Shown here piece by piece: positions 56,835-64,000 of a stretch of DNA of 64,000 bases. The notes below the pieces were generated by a model. The model was not told the DNA's origin. It did not search any database and saw nothing but the letters and a program-made list of their open reading frames with translations. The stretch comes from an uncultured Saprospiraceae bacterium (lineage in GTDB: Bacteria; Bacteroidota; Bacteroidia; Chitinophagales; Saprospiraceae). The stretch is from contig CALLAW010000032.1 of assembly GCA_938001865.1 (NCBI GenBank), positions 1-64,000 on the forward strand, in the 5' to 3' direction. Both the position numbers and the translations under genes were made by a program. The first letter of the stretch is position 1. Each line of letters starts with the position of its first letter.

Positions 56835-57440
56835 TTAGTATTGTCCAGAAAGTTGGCGAGATGTCAGGTAATCTTCAATGTGAGTGATAGCACTAAATAT
56901 ATAGAGTTCTTGAGATTGGCTCGCCACGAACTCTTCATTAAATACCCCTGTAACTTCAAGTTGAGCCTTGAAACTGACTCGATAATCATGAATGCTTATA
57001 TCGGGATTTGAATCGTGTACGTAGTCTACTGTAGAGTTAGAGGTGATAGCATATTCTGTAGTGAATAGTGTGGAAGTAATGGTGTCGATGACGAAGGTAT
57101 CTTGCGTGATGCAGAGTTGGTTGTGTGATCCTTCCTTAGAGAGTAAGGTGTCTTTATATTGGTAGAATTGGATGAATAGGTCGTTATCCATACGCTTGAT
57201 TTTGGTGTGAAGCTCATCGGTATTGGATAACCCAAATTGTCCTTTCTCGTACCATCGGTGTGTCGTGATCTCTGATATTGTGTATGGACCCCCATACCAA
57301 TCTTCGTCGTAGATGGTTAAGGCGATATCTGGGTAACTGAGCCTGGCAATACTTATGGGAACATGTCTGATACCCAATGTAACGATCACTCCAATACTCA
57401 AGAGGACTATTGCAATCTTGATATATTGGTTGACTTTCAC
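56835..57440 (-). CDS. Hypothetical membrane-anchored protein coupled to porZ
   Basis: This is a 201-residue protein with an N-terminal membrane segment (about 8-24, IAIVLLSIGVIVTLGI) and an otherwise soluble beta-rich region without cysteine motifs or any family I recognise. It starts with a GTG that overlaps the porZ stop by one base (TAGTG), so translation is likely coupled. That suggests a role in, or at least constant co-expression with, type IX secretion. The gene ends 17 bases from the convergent PL6 gene. Confidence 0.65.
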   Translation of the reverse strand: MKVNQYIKIAIVLLSIGVIVTLGIRHVPISIARLSYPDIALTIYDEDWYGGPYTISEITTHRWYEKGQFGLSNTDELHTKIKRMDNDLFIQFYQYKDTLLSKEGSHNQLCITQDTFVIDTITSTLFTTEYAITSNSTVDYVHDSNPDISIHDYRVSFKAQLEVTGVFNEEFVASQSQELYIFSAITHIEDYLTSRQLSGQY

Positions 57441-59761
57441 TATTTGACTACGAGTATCTTAGTTACGAACGAGTCTGGATCTCTATTAGGATCTGTAGTC
57501 GAAGAAAAGACTAAGTATACACCAGTACTAGCTCTTGTTCCATTGTAGTCCATTCCATCCCATATTGCTTGACCGCCTATGGCTTCTGTTTCGAATACCA
57601 GATTCCCATTTACATCAGTGATCTTAATATTGGCATTATTAGCTAATCCTCTGATCGCGATTGGTCCTACATAATCAGGTCTGACAGGATTGGGGAACAC
57701 GGTTGCCCTCCCTGAGTGAGAGAAGCTAGCTCCAGTTGATTCAGTCTTTATGGAATTGAGGCCACTATTCGTCGCGATATACATGATGCCATTCTTCTCA
57801 TCATAGGCGAGGTCGATTATCGTATTATCAAGGAGTGGGGAGTTATCAGTTGTATATTGCTGCTTCCTTGTGAGACCATCTGCTGATTGGACATAGACAC
57901 CATTGGTCGTGCCAAACCACTTCTGATTGCCACCATCGATCGCCATGGTACGGATAGATTCTGTAGCAAGGAGGATGGCAAGATCGCCGTCTTGGTCTAC
58001 CTTACGTACATTACCAGAGCACTCTCCATCAAAGATATTGCTCCCGCATCTAAATATTACTGGCCCTAATTCGCTTCCTACCCAAATATCACCATCTTGA
58101 TCTTTGATAATTGAGTGGATTATACCGCTCTCAAGTAGAGAATTGCTCTGGTTGATTTCGAAATATCTGTCATCGGTCGGGTCGGCAATCGTACCTCCGT
58201 CATCATAGACGAGGACTCCACCATTATTACTCGCGATAGCTATCCACTTATACCCTAGGTCATCTATGACGATATCAGTCAGTGTCCTGAAATTGCCAGT
58301 CGAAAAACTATGCCATACCCCCTCTCGAGTAAGCACACTTAGGGGTCTTGATGCGGCAAAATTGCTCACCCATAAGTTACCATCTTGATCATAAGTCATG
58401 TCTGTAATCCTTGTACGGGCATCATCGCCCACAGCTCCGGATAGGCTAGACCCGCTGTATTGATTGGCAACTGTACCAGTCCGAGTATTGATGTTGAAGT
58501 CGAGGATGCCATTCCAATATGTGCCGACATTGAGATTATTAGTGAACGGATTCTTAGTGAGTGTATAGATATTGATAAGGTTAGAATCTGCGATAATTGG
58601 TGTATTATATTGATTATAATTCTGCCAATTACCATCGCTGTATTGGTAAAATCCTTGATCACTAAATGAATAAGTGTAATTATCAGCAGCTCCACCTGAG
58701 GCAATATAGAGAGTATCATTGTAAAATTCTAGATCACTCATTTTGATAGATCGAGGTCCTTTTGGTGTGATTCTCTTGCATGTCCCATCTTCAATGTATC
58801 TAATATCGTTGTAGTCATCTGCAATCCACAGGCGACCAAATTGATCTTGATAGGCATCTGAGGTCACGTCTGTACAGTCATTTTGGAGTTCGATAGCTTG
58901 TCCAGATTCTAGAGTGTAGAGATCTACGAATGAACTGCTCTGCTCCATCCCAGCAGAGATAGTGTCGTTATAGTTGAATAGGAACTTTACCTTCAGGATG
59001 TTATCTACCTCCTCATAGACTTGACTGAATAGGCCTGAAGTACTGTCGTACAAAAATATTTTGTCATAAGTGGAGACATATAGATCGTCCTCTATACTGA
59101 TGATGTCAGTCACCTCATAGATTGGCTCTAGACCGTAGTCTACACCTAGGAATTGCCATGAGCTAATATCAGCAGGATTACTGTTGCTGTCTAAGTCAAA
59201 TCGATACAATCCATTTTCGGTACCTGCATAGAGTGTATTATCATGGGACCATGTAGTATTGATCACAAAGTCAGTGGGTGTGAAGAACCCAAAGAGCTCT
59301 GTACGCAAGTCAAACTCTATAATGCCTACTCCTGACGAGAGATACGCTGTGCCGTCGATAGTATAGATATCATAGATTGTCTTGTCGCCGAGTATTGGTT
59401 TTTCAAATAGGTCGTTGACTCCTGTAATCATACCGTTGGATAGGATGTCTATCTTGGTATTGTCATATGCTACGATCAGTTTGTCTGTGAGGTGATCGTA
59501 GCTAAGACCTGAGATCTTGACATCGTTGAGACCATCTACCTTGGTAACTCTTCTGGTCTCCAAGGTAGATTTGTCTACACTCATAAGTGCTACAGCTGTT
59601 GCATAGTAGACCTTGTCTTGACTATGTGTGAGGAGTCGACCATTTTTGAAGGGAAGCAAGACTTCCCAGTCTCCGATAGCTAAGCTACTCTGTGAGGATA
59701 CATGAGAGGTGGTTGTGAACACCAAAACGAGGATGCTATAAACTGTTAAAATTGCCTTCAT
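57440..59761 (-). CDS. porZ: Type IX secretion system PorZ-like protein
   Basis: This is a 773-residue exported protein built of two beta-propeller halves. The signal peptide is followed by GDWEVLLPFKNGRLL, the segment VTKVDGLNDVKISGLSYDH, then KLIVAYDNTKIDIL and a DGTAYLSSGVGIIEFDL strand, which is the pattern of PorZ N-termini. The second half has Y_Y_Y-like propeller blades (e.g. IHSIIKDQDGDIWVGSELG). The C-terminal sorting domain (VFPNPVRPDYVG, ending KILVVK) is as in PorZ. In Porphyromonas gingivalis PorZ is part of the PorU-PorV-PorQ-PorZ attachment complex that receives anionic LPS for cargo anchoring. Other two-component-propeller proteins can look similar, so the name is likely but not certain. 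Confidence 0.75.
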   Translation of the reverse strand: MKAILTVYSILVLVFTTTSHVSSQSSLAIGDWEVLLPFKNGRLLTHSQDKVYYATAVALMSVDKSTLETRRVTKVDGLNDVKISGLSYDHLTDKLIVAYDNTKIDILSNGMITGVNDLFEKPILGDKTIYDIYTIDGTAYLSSGVGIIEFDLRTELFGFFTPTDFVINTTWSHDNTLYAGTENGLYRFDLDSNSNPADISSWQFLGVDYGLEPIYEVTDIISIEDDLYVSTYDKIFLYDSTSGLFSQVYEEVDNILKVKFLFNYNDTISAGMEQSSSFVDLYTLESGQAIELQNDCTDVTSDAYQDQFGRLWIADDYNDIRYIEDGTCKRITPKGPRSIKMSDLEFYNDTLYIASGGAADNYTYSFSDQGFYQYSDGNWQNYNQYNTPIIADSNLINIYTLTKNPFTNNLNVGTYWNGILDFNINTRTGTVANQYSGSSLSGAVGDDARTRITDMTYDQDGNLWVSNFAASRPLSVLTREGVWHSFSTGNFRTLTDIVIDDLGYKWIAIASNNGGVLVYDDGGTIADPTDDRYFEINQSNSLLESGIIHSIIKDQDGDIWVGSELGPVIFRCGSNIFDGECSGNVRKVDQDGDLAILLATESIRTMAIDGGNQKWFGTTNGVYVQSADGLTRKQQYTTDNSPLLDNTIIDLAYDEKNGIMYIATNSGLNSIKTESTGASFSHSGRATVFPNPVRPDYVGPIAIRGLANNANIKITDVNGNLVFETEAIGGQAIWDGMDYNGTRASTGVYLVFSSTTDPNRDPDSFVTKILVVK

Positions 59762-59905
59762 GAAGTAAGGTAAATCTAGATGAACTGATAATACAATGTC
59801 GCAGTATGATAACGCTGATTATTTCAAATTCATTACATCTCGCCGCCTTATTGAAGTCAGCTAGGTGACACGAGTGACGTTGGATTATACAGTATTTTAG
59901 CTTGA

Positions 59906-60484
59906 CTAGAGATAGAGCCCACTTTGCTCTATGGCTGTGTAGACACTATCTGGCACGAGATACTGAATACTTTTTTTGAGTTTTCTGAGGTTCCTGATAT
60001 CGCTCGCTGAGATGTGCAACATTGGAGTGTCTTGGAGTACTGTGACTTTAGGATGTGCTGCGAGAGGACCTAAGTCGTAACCGGGTCTTGAAAAAACTGT
60101 AATGGAATAATATTCAAGAATCTTCTCATAATTTTTCCATTTGTGCAATGATCCAAGATTGTCACCTCCCATGATGAGAGAAAATCTTTTGTTTGGATAT
60201 TTCTCACTGAGATGAGTCAGTGTATCTATCGTATATGAGGGCTGAGGAAGATTGAACTCTATATCGCTACTTTTCAATTTTGGATTATCACCAATCGCCA
60301 AGTTAAGGAGATGGAGTCGATCGTAGTCATTTGCTAAGCTTGCTTTGCTCTTGTGTGGGTTATGTGGTGACACGACCATCCAGATCTGTTCTAGATCAGT
60401 ATGATTGAGTATATAGTTGGCTATGATGAGATGTCCAACATGTACTGGATTGAATGAGCCAAAAAATAGACCAGTGGTCTTCAT
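59906..60484 (-). CDS. nadD: Nicotinate-nucleotide adenylyltransferase
   Basis: This enzyme adenylylates nicotinic acid mononucleotide in NAD synthesis. The nucleotidyltransferase motif GSFNPVHVGH is at residues 9-18, and the second motif ISASDIRNLRK is at the C-terminal side (a variant of ISSTxIR). At 192 residues it is normal. It follows dnaN by 10 bases on the same strand, so the two probably share a transcript. Confidence 0.93.
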   Translation of the reverse strand: MKTTGLFFGSFNPVHVGHLIIANYILNHTDLEQIWMVVSPHNPHKSKASLANDYDRLHLLNLAIGDNPKLKSSDIEFNLPQPSYTIDTLTHLSEKYPNKRFSLIMGGDNLGSLHKWKNYEKILEYYSITVFSRPGYDLGPLAAHPKVTVLQDTPMLHISASDIRNLRKLKKSIQYLVPDSVYTAIEQSGLYL

Positions 60485-60494
60485 GATCTAAGGA

Positions 60495-61610
60495 TTAGTA
60501 GGCAACCATTACAGGCATCACGAGCATCAGGAGGTCTTCTCCATCATTTTGTTCTTTTGGTACTAGGATACCAGCTCTACTTGGGCCTTCGAGGAGGAGC
60601 TCGACATCATCAGAGCTGATGATCCCCAGCATCTCTATCAAGAACTTTGCACTGAAACTAATATTGATTGGTTCGCCTGTGTATTTGCAATCTAAGACTT
60701 CATCAGCTTCGTTAGCAAAGTCGATGTCTTGAGCAGAGATTGACATTTTGTTTTCTTCGATCTTGAGCACTACTTGGTTAGTCGTCTTATTCGCATAGAT
60801 TGCGATCCTTCTCAGACTTGATTGGAATGATGACCTTGATATCTCCATCACATTGGGACTAGATGCTGGTATCACACCATTGTAGTCAGGGTACTTTGCA
60901 TCTATGAGCCTTGCAATGACCTTAGTCTCTCCGCTGGTGAAGTAGACATTCTTAGTGTTGTATGCGACTACGACTTCTTCGTCTGATTGGAGTACATTCT
61001 TTACTAGTCCGAGAGATTTCTTGGGTACGATAAATGAATCACTCAACTCTGAGTTGATCCCTGCAAATGAATGCTTGACAAGCTTCTGAGCATCTGTGGC
61101 CACGAAGATTATCTTATTGTAGTCCAGCTGCATCAATACCCCCGTCATGGCGAGTCTCAACTCATCACTACTCACGGCAAAGCTTGTATTATTGATAGCA
61201 GTGATTATCTCTTTTGATTGAGCTGTGAATGTATTGACATCAGCCTCTACTGGGATGTCTGGAAAGTCCGAAGGATCGTTACCAGTGAGCTTGTACTTAC
61301 CATAGCTCGAAGTGATACGGATGTCTAAGCTTGCTTCGTCGATATCAAATGAGACTGGCTGCTGAGGGAGAGCCTTCAGCGTATCTAAGAGTACTTTCGC
61401 TGGGACGCAAATAGTCATATCGCCATCTGCGATTACATCAAGCTTGGTAATGATGGTAGTCTCTAGATTGGTAGCAGCTATATTGAGCACATTGTTTTTG
61501 ATGTCAAACTTATAATCCTCTAGTATAGGGAGTACCGGATTAGAGCTCAAAGAACCACTACAAATGACTAATCCTGACAACAACTCTGAGGACGAGATAT
61601 CAAACTTCAT
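60495..61610 (-). CDS. dnaN: DNA polymerase III sliding clamp (beta subunit)
   Basis: The protein has 371 residues in three repeated clamp domains, with typical starts MKFDISSSELLSGLVICSGSL and the AEVNTFTAQSKEII-type linker into domain 2. The C-terminus ends with VLMLVMPVMVAY-type residues (LLMLVMPVMVAY), matching the conserved MPM(R/V) end of clamps. It forms a ring around DNA to hold the polymerase. dnaA and gyrB are not adjacent, which is common in Bacteroidota. Confidence 0.95.
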   Translation of the reverse strand: MKFDISSSELLSGLVICSGSLSSNPVLPILEDYKFDIKNNVLNIAATNLETTIITKLDVIADGDMTICVPAKVLLDTLKALPQQPVSFDIDEASLDIRITSSYGKYKLTGNDPSDFPDIPVEADVNTFTAQSKEIITAINNTSFAVSSDELRLAMTGVLMQLDYNKIIFVATDAQKLVKHSFAGINSELSDSFIVPKKSLGLVKNVLQSDEEVVVAYNTKNVYFTSGETKVIARLIDAKYPDYNGVIPASSPNVMEISRSSFQSSLRRIAIYANKTTNQVVLKIEENKMSISAQDIDFANEADEVLDCKYTGEPINISFSAKFLIEMLGIISSDDVELLLEGPSRAGILVPKEQNDGEDLLMLVMPVMVAY

Positions 61611-61718
61611 ATAATTACTATTGATCTATTACGAACTAAAGCACTAAAATAGATTAAGTCAGTTAAAAAAAGGCTATTTGTCTTTGAGTATTTTAATTTT
61701 GTCGACTAGAGAAGATAT

Positions 61719-63011
61719 ATGGGCAATAGATCAATGAAACCGTCAGTAGTAAGTGAGTACCAAATCGCTTTTGCAGAACCAATAAAGCAAGTACTCAAAA
61801 ATGGGATGGAACTCTATTGTGTAAAGGGGGAAGGGAGTAAGATCATCAGGATGGATCTCTTGTGGAGTGGAGGCAGATCTACTGAGCCCATCAAAGCACT
61901 CGCGAGGAGTAGCATGCAATCTCTCTACGATGGTACAGCCCAGCTGTCGTCTGATGGGATGTTGGAGTTGTTTGACTTCTATGGAGCTAGTGTAGGTCAC
62001 AATAGTAGGATGGAGGTATTGACATCATCTCTGTCATTCTTGATCAAGGATATCGCCAATGTCGTCCCACCATTCCTTGCTTCAATCTATCAGTGTAAGA
62101 TAGATCAAGAGTTATTCGACAAACGACAAGAGAGATTTGCCGAAAGGCTCAAAGGAGAACTCGTCAAGAATAATGTCATAGCCTATAGACTCTTTACAGA
62201 AAAGCTTTTTGGCGAAAGCCATATCTATGGATATAATACTGAACCAAATGATTATCTCAGTATCAAGTCAACTGATGTACGGAAGTATCTCGATGATCAC
62301 CTAGGTACTGACTGTAAGGTAGTTATCTGTGGTGATGTCAGTGACAGTCTACTCGCTGAATTGGTGCAATATCTTGAAAGTATCGATCAAGTCAAAAGCA
62401 AGAGAATCAATCAATACAAAAAGAGTGAGACTACCAATGATAAAGAGCTTGTAGTAGACGGGCCACAATCTCAGCAAGTGAGTATCAGGATGGGCAGAAG
62501 GCTCTTTGATCGTAATCATAGAGATAGGGATGCTCTGATGTTTGCTACACATCTCTTAGGTGGGTACTTTGGATCTAGACTCATGACTAATATCAGAGAA
62601 GAGAAAGGGTATTGCTATCACATCGAATCCTCTCTTGACTGTATGGAGTATGATGGCTATCTGAGTATCGCAGCCGAGGTCAATGCTGCCAATGTCAGAG
62701 AGTGCATCAAGGAAATCGAAAAAGAATTGAAATTGATGATGACCGAAAATGTGCCACAACTAGAATTAGAAAGAGTAAAACAGTATATTCGCGGTCAGTT
62801 GCTCTTAGATTCTGATGGAGTATTTGCATCATCTAACATTCTAAGGAGATATCTGGCTATAGGTCTTGACGAATCCGAATTCAAGAGAAAGCTCAATATC
62901 CTCAATCAGATAAGCGCAGCTGATATCCGTAAAGTAGCCGAAAAGTACTTTAATCCCGTTGAATTTTTAAAGGTTATAGTTGGAGATGTATCAAATATTA
63001 CGTCTTCATAG
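61719..63011 (+). CDS. M16 family peptidase-like subunit, zinc site absent
   Basis: This is a 430-residue protein with the two-half M16 fold. Where active members have HxxEH, this sequence reads ALARSSMQSLYDGTAQLSSDG, so the zinc ligands are missing. The matching C-terminal half keeps NIREEKGYCYHIESSLD, the segment with the Arg and Tyr that non-catalytic subunits supply for substrate binding. It is therefore the partner-type subunit. No signal peptide is seen. The start ATG at 61719 is used; M6 at 61734 is possible. The gene is divergent from dnaN, and no catalytic partner is in the window. Confidence 0.8.
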   Translation: MGNRSMKPSVVSEYQIAFAEPIKQVLKNGMELYCVKGEGSKIIRMDLLWSGGRSTEPIKALARSSMQSLYDGTAQLSSDGMLELFDFYGASVGHNSRMEVLTSSLSFLIKDIANVVPPFLASIYQCKIDQELFDKRQERFAERLKGELVKNNVIAYRLFTEKLFGESHIYGYNTEPNDYLSIKSTDVRKYLDDHLGTDCKVVICGDVSDSLLAELVQYLESIDQVKSKRINQYKKSETTNDKELVVDGPQSQQVSIRMGRRLFDRNHRDRDALMFATHLLGGYFGSRLMTNIREEKGYCYHIESSLDCMEYDGYLSIAAEVNAANVRECIKEIEKELKLMMTENVPQLELERVKQYIRGQLLLDSDGVFASSNILRRYLAIGLDESEFKRKLNILNQISAADIRKVAEKYFNPVEFLKVIVGDVSNITSS

Positions 63012-63073
63012 ATTCTCTACGTAGAGTAGGAATACTTTTTGCAATAGATATACTTACATAACGAAATAACTAA

Positions 63074-64000
63074 ATGGGCATTTTCAATTTATTTAAACAG
63101 GAATTAGCGATAGATCTCGGTACTGCAAATACGCTTATCATCAAAGATGGTGAGGTGGTAGTAGATCAACCATCTATCGTAGCTATTAATAGGAAGACCG
63201 ATGAGGTCATTGCTGTGGGTAAGAAGGCGATGCTTATGCACGGTAAGACCCATGAGAATATCAAGACTATCCGACCACTCAAAGATGGTGTGATTGCGGA
63301 TTTTCAAGCTGCTGAGAATCTCATCCAAGGACTCATAGAGCTCATCGAAGAAAAGAGAAAACTCTTCAGCCACCTAAAGATAGTTATCTGTATCCCATCG
63401 GGAATCACTGAGGTAGAGAAGAGAGCAGTATTTGACTCAGCCGATCATGTCGATAGTAAGGAGACATACCTCATCCACGAGCCTATGGCAGCAGCACTTG
63501 GTATCGGACTAGATGTAGAAGCACCAGAAGGCAATATGGTAGTAGATATCGGAGGTGGTACGACAGAGATCGCTGTCATTGCACTCTCTGGCATCGTGAC
63601 TGACCAATCAATCAGAGTCGCCGGTGACGAATTTACCAATGATATTATCAACTTCATGAAGCGGAAGCACAACCTACTCATCGGAGAGAGGACTGCCGAA
63701 GATATCAAGATAGGTGTAGGAGCTGCGATTGCCGACCTAGAAAATCCACCACCAGAGTTTCCCGTCAATGGGAGAGATCTACTCACTGGTATCCCTAAGC
63801 AAGTGATGACCAATCACGAAGATATCGCAGAGTCACTAGACAAGAGTATCAGCAAGATAGAGGAAGCAGTACTCAAAGCTCTAGAAGATACTCCACCAGA
63901 GCTCGCATCAGATATCTATCATAGAGGTATCTATCTGACAGGAGGGGGAGCTCTCTTGAGGGGATTAGATGTCAGACTGAGTAAGCGGACCAAACTGAAT
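63074..64000 (+). CDS. mreB: Rod shape-determining protein MreB, partial (cut by window end)
   Basis: The first 309 codons are present and the frame is open at the window edge; full MreB is about 340-350 residues. The actin-type ATP-binding motifs are IDLGTANTLI (phosphate 1), MVVDIGGGTTEIAVI (phosphate 2) and GIYLTGGGALLRGLD (adenosine). The N-terminus MGIFNLFKQE is a plausible membrane-binding amphipathic start. It forms filaments that guide the cell-wall elongation machinery. mreC would be expected next. Confidence 0.95.
   Translation, partial: MGIFNLFKQELAIDLGTANTLIIKDGEVVVDQPSIVAINRKTDEVIAVGKKAMLMHGKTHENIKTIRPLKDGVIADFQAAENLIQGLIELIEEKRKLFSHLKIVICIPSGITEVEKRAVFDSADHVDSKETYLIHEPMAAALGIGLDVEAPEGNMVVDIGGGTTEIAVIALSGIVTDQSIRVAGDEFTNDIINFMKRKHNLLIGERTAEDIKIGVGAAIADLENPPPEFPVNGRDLLTGIPKQVMTNHEDIAESLDKSISKIEEAVLKALEDTPPELASDIYHRGIYLTGGGALLRGLDVRLSKRTKLN

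Overview
The window looks like a chromosomal segment of a Bacteroidota bacterium, most likely of the Saprospiria type (inference). The reasons are type IX secretion (T9SS) sorting tails on several very large secreted proteins, a PorZ-like T9SS protein, arrays of HYR, SprB, MopE and SdrD-B modules, Bacteroidota-type promoters (TTTG, about 21 bp, TAnnTTTG), and the general lack of Shine-Dalgarno sequences. Housekeeping genes (purL, radA, pheS, hisS, dnaN, nadD, mreB, comM/yifB) show it is a core chromosome region with accessory stretches between.

Layout. Positions 1-1970 are accessory: a degraded group II intron 3' end and an AT-rich Fic protein gene. Positions 1971-6270 hold a small membrane protein, YjbQ, an AlkA-type glycosylase, an FG-GAP lipoprotein and a lytic transglycosylase. 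Positions 6441-10138 (minus) hold an overlapping GtrA / ArnT-like glycosyltransferase / OsmC group and a ferredoxin reductase-ferredoxin pair. Positions 10255-18285 hold yifB, purL, a stand-alone DsbD alpha domain, radA and a DCC-family protein. Positions 18286-24213 are a scrap zone: a short signal-peptide ORF, an orphan protein, a TPR histidine kinase whose adjacent LuxR regulator is a stop-containing remnant, an M43-type metalloprotease, a REC-less LuxR mini-protein and a 5'-truncated foreign-looking glycosyltransferase. pheS and hisS follow (24260-26664).

Positions 26849-53958 are dominated by secreted giants. These are a vanadium-haloperoxidase-like protein with MopE metal-binding repeats, a thioredoxin-like protein with SprB, Ig-like and PKD modules, a formylglycine-generating-enzyme-like protein with both catalytic cysteines, and a 6099-residue HYR/DUF11/SdrD-B protein in one uninterrupted 18.3 kb frame. 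Two tRNA genes with terminators, a PL6 polysaccharide lyase, a porZ pair, the nadD-dnaN pair, an inactive-type M16 subunit and the start of mreB complete the window.

Working together: the large extracellular proteins and the lyase carry T9SS tails, and PorZ belongs to the outer-membrane complex that processes such cargo. The likely theme is a secreted, cysteine-rich, calcium- and metal-binding surface layer for adhesion and polysaccharide use, with redox enzymes among the cargo. No classical defence system, CRISPR array, complete insertion sequence or prophage was seen. The strongest candidates for something undescribed are the giant protein with its 345-residue, four-domain higher-order period and the redox/metal-flavoured cluster beside it.
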